Shown here one piece after another: positions 7,795 to 17,111 of a stretch of DNA of 64,000 bases. The stretch's first letter is position 1. Each line of letters opens with the position of its first letter. The notes under the pieces were generated by a model. The model was given only the letters and a program-made list of their open reading frames with translations. It ran no database searches and had not been told where the DNA came from. Origin of the DNA: Pseudomonas putida (GTDB lineage: Bacteria; Pseudomonadota; Gammaproteobacteria; Pseudomonadales; Pseudomonadaceae); assembly GCF_002025705.1 (NCBI RefSeq), contig NZ_CP018846.1:5695501-5759500 (forward strand). Direction: 5' to 3'. The position numbers and the translations under genes are program-made.

Positions 7795-8194
7795 ATTTCT
7801 CCTCAGCCTCACCTGGCAACTGTTCATCCAGATGCAGCCAGGGTAACCGGCTGCCAATCCAGATGTGCCGCCTGGCCGGCACCTTCTCCGGGTGATCCAG
7901 CGTCGCCACAGTCACATCGATGCTTCCCGGGCTATGCTCGGTCACCAGTGCCAGATGCGCCCCGCATTCCCCACAGAAATACCGCTTGCAACTGGCCGGT
8001 GCCACATAGCACTGAGGCCGCCCCGCCAACCAGCGGAAACCCGAGCGGGGAAGGGTGACCCACGTCACCACCAGCCCGCCGCTCACCCGCCGGCAAATAG
8101 AACAATGGCAATGGGCGACGTCCGTCAGCTCACCCTGCAGCCGATAGCGCAAGGCGCCGCAATGGCAGCCACCCTCGGTTACATCCTGCATCAC
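7790..8194 (-). CDS. GFA family protein (CENP-V/GFA fold)
   Basis: A 134-aa protein of the glutathione-dependent formaldehyde-activating (GFA)/CENP-V family, a zinc fold. The cysteine pattern is complete: C10-H-C12, C29-H-C31 with C34, and C74/C77. Start M1 or M2 (8194 or 8191). Family members include formaldehyde-glutathione condensation enzymes and many of unknown substrate; no formaldehyde pathway gene is nearby. Its TAG stop lies in the terminal bases of the adjoining REP element, so the C-terminus seems to have been set by the repeat. Confidence 0.85.
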   Translation of the reverse strand: MMQDVTEGGCHCGALRYRLQGELTDVAHCHCSICRRVSGGLVVTWVTLPRSGFRWLAGRPQCYVAPASCKRYFCGECGAHLALVTEHSPGSIDVTVATLDHPEKVPARRHIWIGSRLPWLHLDEQLPGEAEEKL

Positions 8195-8457
8195 CTACCT
8201 CCCGTCGCCGTTTTCTCGGCGAAAGCTGGCTGAAAGCTTGCCCCCCTAGGATAGCCCCCACTACCGGCACAAGACCGGTCAGCCAGGGTGCTTGGAAATT
8301 TCCGCGCCCGGCCCATCAACAACAACAATGGTGATTCTGATGTATTCCTGCGCCCGCCTTTCTGTAATCCCTCTCCGCATGCTCCCCGCGCAGCGCCAAA
8401 CGCGCTGACCCGCCCGAATCGACAATCCTTTCGCCGCGCCACGCCTGGAGTATTGCC

Positions 8458-9765
8458 ATGCTGACCTTCCTCGGCTTTGCCATGGTCATCACCTTCATGT
8501 ACCTGATCATGACCAAGCGCCTGTCGGCCTTGATCGCGCTGATCCTGGTACCGATCCTGTTCGCCCTGTTCGGCGGTTTTTCCGCCAAGATCGGCCCAAT
8601 GATGCTCGAAGGCATCAGCAAGCTCGCGCCCACCGGTGTGATGCTGATGTTCGCCATCCTCTATTTTGCCCTGATGATCGACTCCGGCCTGTTCGACCCG
8701 GCCGTGCGCAAGATCCTCAAGCTGGTAAAGGGTGACCCGCTGAAAGTCTCGGTCGGCACTGCGGTGCTGGCCCTTGTCGTCTCGCTCGACGGTGACGGCG
8801 CCACCACCTACATGATCTGCTGCGCCGCCATGCTGCCGCTGTACAGCCGCCTGGGCATGAGCCCACGGATCATGGCCGGGCTGATCATCCTCGCCGGCGG
8901 GGTGATGAACATGACCCCGTGGGGTGGCCCCACCGCCCGCGCCGCCAGCGCCCTGCATGTAGACCCGTCGGACATCTTCGTGCCGATGATCCCGGCCATG
9001 CTTTTCGGTGTACTGGCGATCCTCGCCATCGCCTATATGTACGGCAAGCGAGAACGTGCCCGCCTGGGTGAACTGCACCTGCCGACCGATGACATCGACC
9101 ACAGCGAAATCAGCGTGTCGCAGTTCCCTGAAGCGCGCCGCCCCAAGCTGATCTACTTCAACGGTGCCCTGACCGCAGCGCTGATGGTCGCGTTGATCGC
9201 CGGCGTGCTGCCGCTGCCGGTGCTGTTCATGATCGCCTTCAGTATTGCCATGATCGTCAACTACCCTTGCCTGCAGCAGCAAAAGGACCGTATCGCCGCC
9301 CATGCCGGCAGCGTGCTGGCCGTGACCGGTTTGATCTTCGCCGCCGGCATCTTCACCGGCATCCTGTCCGGTACCGGCATGGTCGAGGCCATGTCCAAGA
9401 GCCTGCTGGCGGTCATCCCAGAGGCATTGGGCCCGTACCTGGCAGTGATCACCGCGATCGTGAGCATGCCGTTCACCTTCTTCATGTCCAACGACGCTTT
9501 CTACTACGGTGTGCTGCCGGTGCTGTCGGAAGCGGCCAGCCATTACGGCATCAGCCCGGTGGAAATGGCACGTGCCTCGATCGTCGGGCAGCCGGTACAC
9601 CTGCTCAGCCCGTTGGTGCCCTCGACCTACCTGCTGGTGGCCCTGGCCGGTATCGAGTTCGGCGATCACCAGCGCTTCACGCTCAAGTGGGCAGTGCTGG
9701 TATGCCTATGCATAATGTTCGCCGCGCTGCTGATGGGCATTTTCCCGCTGTTCAGTAGTCTTTAA
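8458..9765 (+). CDS. CitMHS family citrate/divalent-metal transporter
   Basis: A 435-aa inner-membrane protein with about 11-12 hydrophobic helices. The sequence (MLTFLGFAMVITFMYLI at the start; SLDGDGATTYMIC and MNMTPWGGPTARAAS in the centre) is typical of the CitMHS family, which imports citrate complexed with Mg2+ or other divalent metals in exchange for protons. CTGGAG precedes the ATG. The gene is monocistronic, ending in a strong hairpin. No regulator or citrate lyase gene is adjacent. Confidence 0.9.
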   Translation: MLTFLGFAMVITFMYLIMTKRLSALIALILVPILFALFGGFSAKIGPMMLEGISKLAPTGVMLMFAILYFALMIDSGLFDPAVRKILKLVKGDPLKVSVGTAVLALVVSLDGDGATTYMICCAAMLPLYSRLGMSPRIMAGLIILAGGVMNMTPWGGPTARAASALHVDPSDIFVPMIPAMLFGVLAILAIAYMYGKRERARLGELHLPTDDIDHSEISVSQFPEARRPKLIYFNGALTAALMVALIAGVLPLPVLFMIAFSIAMIVNYPCLQQQKDRIAAHAGSVLAVTGLIFAAGIFTGILSGTGMVEAMSKSLLAVIPEALGPYLAVITAIVSMPFTFFMSNDAFYYGVLPVLSEAASHYGISPVEMARASIVGQPVHLLSPLVPSTYLLVALAGIEFGDHQRFTLKWAVLVCLCIMFAALLMGIFPLFSSL

Positions 9766-9784
9766 TTAACACGCATCAACCAAT

Positions 9785-9815
9785 GCGATGCGCCCGTGAA
9801 AGGGTGCATCGCCTT
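9785..9815 (+). terminator. Intrinsic terminator between citMHS and terC
   Basis: The stem GCGATGC-G-CCC pairs with GGG-T-GCATCGC around GTGAAA, followed by CTTTATC. It ends only about 20 bp before the next start codon, so the TerC gene either relies on read-through or has its promoter inside or upstream of the hairpin. Confidence 0.8.
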
Positions 9816-9835
9816 TATCGTTTGAAGGAATACAC

Positions 9836-10606
9836 ATGGAATGGCTGACCAGCCCGGAAATCTGGGTTGCCTTTTTTACCCTGACGGCACTTGAGATCGT
9901 CCTCGGGATCGACAACATCATCATGATCTCGATCCTGGTCAGCCGCATGCCCAAGCACATGCAGCCGCGCACCCGGATCTTCGGCCTGGCCCTGGCCATG
10001 GTTACCCGCATCATGCTGCTGCTGTCGATCACCTGGGTCATGCGCCTCACCGCCGACCTGTTCGTGGTATTCGGCCAGGGCATTTCCGGGCGTGACCTGA
10101 TCCTGTTCTGCGGCGGCCTGTTCCTGCTGTGGAAAAGCTCGCAAGAGATCTACCACGGCCTGGAAGGCGAGGAAGAGAGCGCCGACGAGCCCAAGGGTGC
10201 GGGTGGCAAGTTCCTCTACACCATCATCCAGATCGCAATCATCGATATCGTGTTCTCGCTGGACTCGGTGATCACCGCCGTCGGCATGGTCTCGCACGTG
10301 CCGGTGATGATTGCCGCAATCGTCGTCGCGGTGCTGGTGATGATGGCCTGCGCCGGGGCCATCAGCGATTTCATCGACAAACACCCTTCGCTGAAGATGC
10401 TTGCACTTTCGTTCCTGATCGTCGTCGGTACCGTGCTGATCGCCGAATCTTTCGACGTTCATGTTCCGAAGGGCTATGTCTACTTCGCCATGGCCTTCTC
10501 GCTGGCCGTTGAGGCAATCAACATCCGCATGCGCACTGCCCTGGCGCGCAAGCAAGGCAAGGAACACGACCCAGTGAAACTGCGCAAGGACATCCCGGGT
10601 CAGTAA
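9836..10606 (+). CDS. TerC family membrane protein
   Basis: A 256-aa polytopic membrane protein of the TerC family (about seven helices). Both conserved acidic motifs are present: EIVLGIDNIIMISI near residue 20 and IDIVFSLDSVITAVG near 140, whose aspartates and glutamates are thought to bind metal. TerC-type proteins have been tied to Mn2+ efflux and to metalation of exported proteins; for this subgroup the substrate is not established. GAAGGA lies 8 bp before the ATG. No yybP-ykoY manganese riboswitch fits in the 70-bp leader. Confidence 0.88.
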   Translation: MEWLTSPEIWVAFFTLTALEIVLGIDNIIMISILVSRMPKHMQPRTRIFGLALAMVTRIMLLLSITWVMRLTADLFVVFGQGISGRDLILFCGGLFLLWKSSQEIYHGLEGEEESADEPKGAGGKFLYTIIQIAIIDIVFSLDSVITAVGMVSHVPVMIAAIVVAVLVMMACAGAISDFIDKHPSLKMLALSFLIVVGTVLIAESFDVHVPKGYVYFAMAFSLAVEAINIRMRTALARKQGKEHDPVKLRKDIPGQ

Positions 10607-10624
10607 GATCGGGACGCGCTGACA

Positions 10625-10647
10625 GAAGGGCCCTGCGGGGCCCTTTT
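10625..10647 (+). terminator. Intrinsic terminator after terC
   Basis: AAGGGCCC and GGGCCCTT pair around TGCG and run into TTTTT, starting 18 bp after the stop. Confidence 0.92.
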
Positions 10648-10834
10648 TCATGTACAGGCTTTCATGACAGAAACATTTCAAATACTTGCAGAGCGTGCCA
10701 AGCTGGCGCGAGGTCCGCAAAACAACTAAAGCTTGAGTAAGCACTGGATCAAAACACCCACCCCCGGGCCAGGCTTACAGCTTCATCCATTTTGGCTCCG
10801 CCACTGGAGCCCGATAACAAAGGGGGGCTCGACC

Positions 10835-12493
10835 ATGCTGACCCTGCTCAACCTGCTCTCCGCCGTGGCCTTGCTGGTGTGGGGCACGCATATCGTCCGT
10901 ACCGGCATCCTCAGGGTGTTCGGCTCCAACCTGCGCCGCGTGCTCAGCCAGAACATGAACCGCCGGCCGCTGGCGTTCATTGCCGGCATCGTTGTCACTG
11001 CCGTGGTGCAGAGCAGCAACGCCACCGCCATGCTGGTCACGTCCTTTGTCGGCCAGGGCCTGATGGCCATGACCCCGGCGCTGGCGATCATGCTCGGTGC
11101 CGATGTCGGTACTGCGCTGATGGCCCGGGTACTGACCTTCGACCTGTCGTGGCTGTCGCCACTGCTGGTGTTCCTCGGGGTGATCTTCTTCCTCTCGCGC
11201 AAACAGACCCGTGCGGGCCAGCTGGGCCGCGTGGGTATCGGCCTGGGCCTGATCATTCTGGCCCTGCAGCTGATCGTGCAGGCCGCGGCGCCGATCACCC
11301 ATGCACAAGGGGTGAAGGTGCTGTTCGCTTCGCTGACCGGCGATATCCTGCTCGACGCCCTGGTCGGCGCACTGTTCGCCATGGTCTCGTATTCCAGCCT
11401 GGCTGCCGTGCTGCTCACCGCCACCCTGGCCGGCGCTGAAGTGATCAGCCTGCCGGTGGCCATCGGCCTGGTCGTCGGCGCCAACATTGGCAGCGGCCTG
11501 CTGGCTTTCATCAGCACCAGCATGCAAAACGCCGCAGGTCGCCGCGTGGCCCTGGGTAGCCTGCTGTACAAGCTGATCGGCCTGGTGCTGATCATCCCTG
11601 TGCTGCACCCACTGGTGGAGTGGATGGACAGCCTGAGCTTCAGCCCGCAGGAGCTGGTGATCGGTTTCCACCTGCTCTACAACACCTTGCGCTGCCTGAT
11701 CATGCTGCCAACGGTCAAACCGATGGGCCGCCTGTGCAACGCGCTGTTGCCCGAACGCGAGACCGCCAATGGCCAGATACGCCCACGCCATCTGGATGCC
11801 TCGGCGCTGACCACTCCCAGCCTGGCCCTGGCCAATGCCGCCCGGGAAACCCTGCGCCTGGGCGACATCGTCGACAGCCTGCTGGAAGCCATGCTCGGCG
11901 CCCTACGCGGCACCCACACCGCCATGCCCCAGCAGGTAAGGGCCTTGGGCGAAGATGCCGAAGCGCTCTACAGCGCGATCAAACTGTACCTGGCGCAAAT
12001 GCCACGGGAAGACCTCAGCGATCAGGACAACCGGCGCTGGGCAGAAGTCATCGAGCTGGCGATCAACCTGAAGCTGGCCTGCGACCTGATCGAGCGCATG
12101 CTGCGCAAGGTGCAGCAACAGAAAACCAGCCAGCGCCGGGAGTTTTCCCAGGTCGGCCTTGAAGAGCTCACTGGGCTGCAGGAACAGCTGCAGGCCAACC
12201 TGCGCCTGGGCCTGTCGGTATTCCTCAGTGCCGACCCGGAAAGCGCGCGCCTGCTACTGCGCGAAAAGCGCCGTTTCCGCGCCCAGGAACGCCGCCTGGC
12301 ACATGCCCATGTCAGCCGCTTGCAGCGTAAGGTGGTGCAAAGTATCGAGACGAGTTCGCTACACTTGGAGCTGATCGCCGACATGAAGCGGTTGAACTCT
12401 TTGTTCTGCAGCAGTGCCTATGTGGTACTGGGTGGCTCGGACACTGGCGGGTTGTTGCTCGACAGCGTACCGGAAGATGCCCACCTGTCCTGA
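10835..12493 (+). CDS. Na/Pi cotransporter family protein with PhoU-like tail
   Basis: A 552-aa protein. The first 310 residues hold two repeats of the Na/Pi cotransporter domain, each with the QSS signature region (VVQSSNATAM near residue 56; a related SYSSLAAVLL in repeat 2). Residues about 340-540 are helical and PhoU-like, as in YjbB-type phosphate exporters. The frame is open from 10733, but MLTLLNLL at 10835 fits the family and has AGGGGGG upstream. Likely role: sodium-coupled phosphate movement, possibly export. Confidence 0.87.
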   Translation: MLTLLNLLSAVALLVWGTHIVRTGILRVFGSNLRRVLSQNMNRRPLAFIAGIVVTAVVQSSNATAMLVTSFVGQGLMAMTPALAIMLGADVGTALMARVLTFDLSWLSPLLVFLGVIFFLSRKQTRAGQLGRVGIGLGLIILALQLIVQAAAPITHAQGVKVLFASLTGDILLDALVGALFAMVSYSSLAAVLLTATLAGAEVISLPVAIGLVVGANIGSGLLAFISTSMQNAAGRRVALGSLLYKLIGLVLIIPVLHPLVEWMDSLSFSPQELVIGFHLLYNTLRCLIMLPTVKPMGRLCNALLPERETANGQIRPRHLDASALTTPSLALANAARETLRLGDIVDSLLEAMLGALRGTHTAMPQQVRALGEDAEALYSAIKLYLAQMPREDLSDQDNRRWAEVIELAINLKLACDLIERMLRKVQQQKTSQRREFSQVGLEELTGLQEQLQANLRLGLSVFLSADPESARLLLREKRRFRAQERRLAHAHVSRLQRKVVQSIETSSLHLELIADMKRLNSLFCSSAYVVLGGSDTGGLLLDSVPEDAHLS

Positions 12494-12523
12494 CCTTGCA
12501 CACCTGGAGACCGTCGCTCGCCC

Positions 12524-13930
12524 ATGCGTTGCCTGATGTTCGTTTGCCTACTGATCTGCAGCCTGCCCTCATTTGCCCTCGATCGCTCGCGGGTCGAGGG
12601 TTACCTGTTGCCCAATGGCCTGCAGGTGATCCTGAAATCCGGTTACGAGCGCGACCATGTGGCGATACGCCTAGTTGTGGGGGTTGGCCTTGATGACTTC
12701 GGCTGCGAGCAGAAGGAGTTGCCGCACCTTCTCGAGCACCTGCTGTTCACCGGCATCGACGAGACCGGTGAGGGCGGCCTGGAGGAGCGCCTGCAGAGCC
12801 TGGGCGGCGAGTGGAACGCCTATACCAGCAGCGCCGACACCACCTTCGTCATCGAAGCACCGGCACGCAACCAGCGCAAGGTGCTCGACCTGTTGCTGGC
12901 AATCATCCGCGACACCCGCATCGACGCCAAGGCGCTGGCCACGGCCAAGCACATCATCGAGCGCGAGGATGGCGGCCACTATGGCCACCTACAGCGCTGG
13001 CTCGACCGCCAGGACATCGGCCACCCGGCCAGCGACCAGCTGGCCACCGAGCTGGGCCTGAAATGCGCCGAGCGCTCCAATGTCGACGACATGACCCTGG
13101 AGCAGGTGCAGGCCCTGCGCGAGCGCTGGTACGCCGCCAACAACATGACCCTGATCGTGGTCGGTGGCCTGGACCGCCTGCTGCCTGCATACCTGGAGCG
13201 GACCTTTGGCGAACTGCCTGCCACCGAGCCGGAAGAACGGCGCAACCTCGAAAGCATCACCCAGCAAGCCGAACATCGCCGTGACCTGACCCGCGGCGTG
13301 CTGGGCGACAGCGTCAAGCTGCACTGGCTGTTCATCGAGCCGGTGCTGGACAGTGACCATCAACAGACCCTGGACCTGCTGTCGCGCTACCTCGACTGGG
13401 CCATCTATGACCAGTTGCGCCTGCGCAACGGCCTGTCCTACGGGCCGTCGGTGCAACGCGAGAGCTTTGGCGACAGCGGCATGCTCAGCCTCAATGCCGA
13501 CCTTGAGCGCGACGATGTCGACCAGGCCGTGAAGCTGATGCAGCAGTTGTTCGACCATCTGCGCAAGGAAGGCCTCGACCCAGATACCTTCGCCCGCATC
13601 AAGGACGCCGCCGTGGCCAAGGAAAGCTGGAGCACCCAGGGCAACAGTGCGCTGGCCGATTACTACTGGGGGGCGCTGAACGATTACAACAATGGCCGCT
13701 TTGCCGACCCGGCGCGCCAGTTGCGCCAGGTGACGCTGGAACAGGCCAACGCAGCCCTGAAGGAGCTGCTCAAGGACCAGGGTTACCTGCGGATCGAGAA
13801 GCCGTTCCTGGGGTATGACGAGCTTTACGGGCTGGTGGCCTTGCTGCTGGGACTGATATTGGCACTTGGGCTGTTGCGTTGGCGCCGGCACAAGCCAGAA
13901 CGGCCGAGTGGTGCTACACGCCAGCAGTGA
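12524..13930 (+). CDS. M16 family metallopeptidase, exported and membrane-anchored
   Basis: A 468-aa insulinase-like peptidase. It has a signal peptide (residues 1-19), then the inverted zinc motif HLLEH at 68-72; the distal glutamate ligand is probably E146 or E148 in HIIERED. The second M16 domain spans about 195-380 with the RxxxGLSY motif typical of substrate binding. A single hydrophobic helix near 437-455 followed by basic residues (RWRRHK) suggests a C-terminal inner-membrane anchor with the peptidase in the periplasm, unusual for M16 proteins. It follows the phosphate transporter by 30 bp and may be cotranscribed. Confidence 0.85.
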   Translation: MRCLMFVCLLICSLPSFALDRSRVEGYLLPNGLQVILKSGYERDHVAIRLVVGVGLDDFGCEQKELPHLLEHLLFTGIDETGEGGLEERLQSLGGEWNAYTSSADTTFVIEAPARNQRKVLDLLLAIIRDTRIDAKALATAKHIIEREDGGHYGHLQRWLDRQDIGHPASDQLATELGLKCAERSNVDDMTLEQVQALRERWYAANNMTLIVVGGLDRLLPAYLERTFGELPATEPEERRNLESITQQAEHRRDLTRGVLGDSVKLHWLFIEPVLDSDHQQTLDLLSRYLDWAIYDQLRLRNGLSYGPSVQRESFGDSGMLSLNADLERDDVDQAVKLMQQLFDHLRKEGLDPDTFARIKDAAVAKESWSTQGNSALADYYWGALNDYNNGRFADPARQLRQVTLEQANAALKELLKDQGYLRIEKPFLGYDELYGLVALLLGLILALGLLRWRRHKPERPSGATRQQ

Positions 13931-13954
13931 ATCGGCGGTATCCTTTTGCCAGTA

Positions 13955-14052
13955 CCGGCCCTTTCGCGGGCAAGCCCGCTCCCACAGGTAGAGCACTGGC
14001 ATTGATTCCTGTGCGGTTCTTGTGGGAGCGGGCTTGCCCGCGAAGAGGCCGG
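13955..14052. repeat. REP pair of the TTCGCGGGCAAGCCCGC type
   Basis: Two 32-34 bp units in inverted orientation (13955-13988 and 14021-14052) contain GCGGGCAAGCCCGC and its complement, the classical P. putida REP core, separated by about 32 bp. Confidence 0.92.
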
Positions 14053-14083
14053 CGCAGCCACCTCATATTTCTGTTGCAGACCC

Positions 14084-15106
14084 ATGCCCCCAATACCCCA
14101 CTTCGTCCAGCGCGTCATCGAGCTGCTCAAACGCTACCCCGGCGTCATCGCACTCGGTGGTTTTCTCTCCGGGATTGGCAGTTTCATCCTGGTCGACCGC
14201 CAAGCCAGCCTGGCCAGCTGGATCGCCATACTCATGCTGGTCAGCTGGGTCTGGCTGATGCTGGAAAACACCCTGACCGGCTTGTTCGCGCGCACCTTCA
14301 AACGCGAAATCCCGCAGCCACTGCTGCGCTACGCGACGCAGATGATCCACCAGGAAAGCCTGTTCTTCGTCCTGCCGTTCTTCTTCATCACCACCACCTG
14401 GAACAGCGGTCAGCTGGTGTTCACCGGCCTGCTTGGCGCTGCCGGGCTCATCTCGATCATCGATCCGCTGTACTACAAGTGGCTGGCACCACGGCGCTGG
14501 CTGTTTCTCGCACTGCACACCCTGACGCTGTTTGCCGCGCTTCTCACCGCACTGCCGATCATCCTGCACCTGACCACCGCACAAAGCTTCAAGCTGGCGT
14601 TGATTGCCGCCATGGCGCTGTCGTTCCCAAGCCTGCTGAGCAGCTTCCCGGTCAATACCTGGCGCCGTGGCGTGGCATTGGTACTGGTTACTCTGGCTGT
14701 AGGCGGCAGTGGTTGGTTGCTGCGTTCCTGGGTGCCACCGGCAACGCTGTGGATGACGGACGTGGCGGTCAGCACCGAAGTGCTCAATCGCCAGCCCGGC
14801 GAATCGCTCGAAGAAGTGGCTGCCAGCCGCATCCGCAGTGGTGGCCTGTACGCCTACACCGCGATCAACGCGCCGCGAGGTCTGGACGAGCGCATCTACC
14901 ATGTGTGGCAAAAGGACGGCCAGGAAGTCGACCGCATTGCCCTGGATATCCATGGTGGGCGCAAGGAAGGCTACCGCGCCTGGACCCACAAGCAGAACTT
15001 CCCGCCCAACCCGGTAGGCAAGTGGCAGGTGCGGGTGCTGACCGAAGATGGCCAGGTGATCGGCGTGCTGCGCTTCAAGGTGGTGGACGACGCGCCTGCG
15101 CCGTGA
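14084..15106 (+). CDS. DUF5924/DUF2914 membrane protein
   Basis: A 340-aa protein. Residues 1-220 contain about six to seven membrane helices (DUF5924 region). Residues about 240-335 form a soluble DUF2914-like domain, beginning near VAVSTEVLNRQPGE and including RIYHVWQKDG and GKWQVRVLTEDGQ. The order places the DUF2914 part outside the membrane. Function is unknown; DUF2914 domains occur in envelope proteins. It lies alone between a REP pair and the MCE operon. Confidence 0.8.
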   Translation: MPPIPHFVQRVIELLKRYPGVIALGGFLSGIGSFILVDRQASLASWIAILMLVSWVWLMLENTLTGLFARTFKREIPQPLLRYATQMIHQESLFFVLPFFFITTTWNSGQLVFTGLLGAAGLISIIDPLYYKWLAPRRWLFLALHTLTLFAALLTALPIILHLTTAQSFKLALIAAMALSFPSLLSSFPVNTWRRGVALVLVTLAVGGSGWLLRSWVPPATLWMTDVAVSTEVLNRQPGESLEEVAASRIRSGGLYAYTAINAPRGLDERIYHVWQKDGQEVDRIALDIHGGRKEGYRAWTHKQNFPPNPVGKWQVRVLTEDGQVIGVLRFKVVDDAPAP

Positions 15107-15186
15107 CACGGGCGCAGGACAGCACATATTCAACAAACCGCTGCAGGCCCGCTGCGCTATGATCAGCCTCTAGCCCAGTCGGATGC

Positions 15187-16320
15187 ATGGAGCCTATGAC
15201 CACACCCAGCGCCACCCTGGACACCAGCTGCCAGCCGGCCTGCCTGCGGATCGCCGGTGACTGGACCCTGGCCCATTACGCCAGCCTCAAGCGCGACAGC
15301 GAGCGCCTGCGCACGCAGTATGGCACCGATGCCATAGCCGACCTCAGCCAGCTGGGCCGCCTGGACACCGCAGGTGCCTCGCTGCTGGCCGAGCTGCTCG
15401 GGTCCGAGCGCCTCTCGCACTGCACCAACGACCTGCCCGAAGCCAGCCGCGCCCTGCTCAAGAATGTCTACTGCTCGGTGCAGGACTACTGCATCCCGAT
15501 CAAGGAGCCCGAGCGCAACGTACTGTTGGTGCTGTTGGAGCGTATCGGTTGTGCGGTCGGCACATTGTGGCAGGACACCATGCAGCTGCTCGGTTTCCTC
15601 GGCCTGATCATCGAAACCCTGCTGCGTCGCGTGCTTCAGCCTCACCGCTGGCGCGTCACCCCGGTGATCGCGCACATCGAGCAGACCGGGCTGGATGCTG
15701 CCCCCATCGTCGCCTTGCTGACTTTTCTGGTGGGCGCGGTGGTGGCCTTCCTCGGGGCCACGGTGCTGGCCGACTTTGGTGCAACCGTCTTCACCGTCGA
15801 CCTGGTGGCCTTCTCGTTCCTGCGCGAGTTCGCTGTGCTGCTGACCGCCATCCTCATGGCCGGGCGCACCGCCAGCGCTTTCACTGCGCAGATCGGCTCG
15901 ATGAAGGCCAATGAAGAGATCGACGCCATCCGCACCCTGGGCCTCAACCCGATCGAACTGCTGGTGGTGCCGCGGGTGTTGGCGCTGCTGATTTCACTGC
16001 CGTTGCTGACCTTCGTCGCGATGCTCTGCGGCATCATCGGTGGTGCGGTGGTCTGCGCGCTGGCACTGGGCATCTCGCCAGCCATGTTCCTGTCGCTGCT
16101 GCAAACCGACATCGGCGTGCAGCACTTCCTGGTCGGCCTGGCCAAGGCACCGATCTTTGCCTTCCTGATCGCCGCCATTGGTTGCCTCGAAGGCTTCAAG
16201 GTCAGCGGCAGCGCCGAATCGGTCGGCGCCCACACCACCTCCAGCGTGGTGCAATCGATTTTCGTGGTCATCGTGCTGGATGCGGTGGCGGCACTGTTCT
16301 GCATGGAGATGGGCTGGTGA
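15187..16320 (+). CDS. MlaE family ABC transporter permease with N-terminal STAS domain
   Basis: A 377-aa permease of the MlaE/TTG2B family. Residues about 15-105 are a STAS-like domain (IADLSQLGRLDTAGASLL) and residues 150-375 hold the permease helices with the family motif MKANEEIDAIRTLGLNP. In classical Mla systems the STAS protein (MlaB) is a separate subunit, so this is a fusion. Start could also be 15196. It overlaps the next ATPase gene by 4 bp (GTGA). Part of a four-gene MCE lipid-transport operon between inner and outer membranes. Confidence 0.9.
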   Translation: MEPMTTPSATLDTSCQPACLRIAGDWTLAHYASLKRDSERLRTQYGTDAIADLSQLGRLDTAGASLLAELLGSERLSHCTNDLPEASRALLKNVYCSVQDYCIPIKEPERNVLLVLLERIGCAVGTLWQDTMQLLGFLGLIIETLLRRVLQPHRWRVTPVIAHIEQTGLDAAPIVALLTFLVGAVVAFLGATVLADFGATVFTVDLVAFSFLREFAVLLTAILMAGRTASAFTAQIGSMKANEEIDAIRTLGLNPIELLVVPRVLALLISLPLLTFVAMLCGIIGGAVVCALALGISPAMFLSLLQTDIGVQHFLVGLAKAPIFAFLIAAIGCLEGFKVSGSAESVGAHTTSSVVQSIFVVIVLDAVAALFCMEMGW

Positions 16321-17108
16321 ACGGCCGGGAAGCGGTGATCGAAGCGCGGGGTATCTGTAACCGTTTTGGCAGCCAGGTAGTGCACCAGGACCTCGACCTG
16401 GACCTGTACCGCGGCGAAATCCTCGCGGTAGTCGGCGGATCGGGGAGCGGCAAGTCGGTGCTGTTGCGCAGCATCATCGGCCTGCGGCGCCCCAACGAGG
16501 GGCAGGTCAAGGTATTCGGCGAAGACCTGGCCGGTTTACGCGAAGAACAGCGTTCGCTGGTCGAACGCCGCTTCGGTGTGCTGTTTCAGAAAGGCGCGCT
16601 GTTTTCGTCACTGACCGTCACCGAGAACGTGGCCCTGCCATTGATCGAACATGCTGGCCTGTCACGCGCCGACGCCGAGCACCTGGCCGGGGTCAAGCTG
16701 GCCCTTGCCGGCCTGCCGATATCCGCCGCCGACAAATACCCCTCGTCGCTCTCCGGCGGCATGATCAAGCGCGCAGCCCTGGCACGCGCCCTGGCACTGG
16801 ACCCTGACATCCTGTTCCTCGACGAACCCACCGCAGGCCTGGACCCAATCGGTGCCGCAGCCTTCGACCAGTTGATCCTGACCCTGCGCGATGCCCTGGG
16901 CCTGAGCGTGTTCCTGATCACCCACGATCTCGACACCCTCTACACCATCACCGATCGCATCGCCGTGTTGTCACAGAAGAAAGTCCTGGTCGCAGGCCCC
17001 CTGGCCGAAGTCGAGCAGACCAACGACCCCTGGATCCACGAATACTTTCACGGCCCACGCGGGCGCGCAGCCGAACACGCCGCCGCCAGCGCCGGGCAGG
17101 AGCGCTGA
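16317..17108 (+). CDS. ABC transporter ATP-binding protein, MlaF-like
   Basis: A 263-aa ATPase with Walker A GGSGSGKS (40-47), signature LSGGM near 145, Walker B ILFLDEPTAGLDP and the H-loop ITHD. The GTG start overlaps the TGA of the permease gene, so translation is coupled; the open frame upstream is only the shadow of the permease. It is the MlaF-like motor of the MCE transporter whose permease, MCE protein and lipoprotein flank it. Confidence 0.93.
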   Translation: MNGREAVIEARGICNRFGSQVVHQDLDLDLYRGEILAVVGGSGSGKSVLLRSIIGLRRPNEGQVKVFGEDLAGLREEQRSLVERRFGVLFQKGALFSSLTVTENVALPLIEHAGLSRADAEHLAGVKLALAGLPISAADKYPSSLSGGMIKRAALARALALDPDILFLDEPTAGLDPIGAAAFDQLILTLRDALGLSVFLITHDLDTLYTITDRIAVLSQKKVLVAGPLAEVEQTNDPWIHEYFHGPRGRAAEHAAASAGQER

Positions 17109-17111
17109 ACA

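Noticed and set aside
8191..9669. 492-codon minus-strand frame opposite citMHS
   Set aside because: Rich in H, D, Q and G; shadow of a membrane protein gene.
9766..9835. yybP-ykoY manganese riboswitch before terC
   Set aside because: The leader is only 70 bp and is filled by the upstream terminator; the riboswitch core is not seen.
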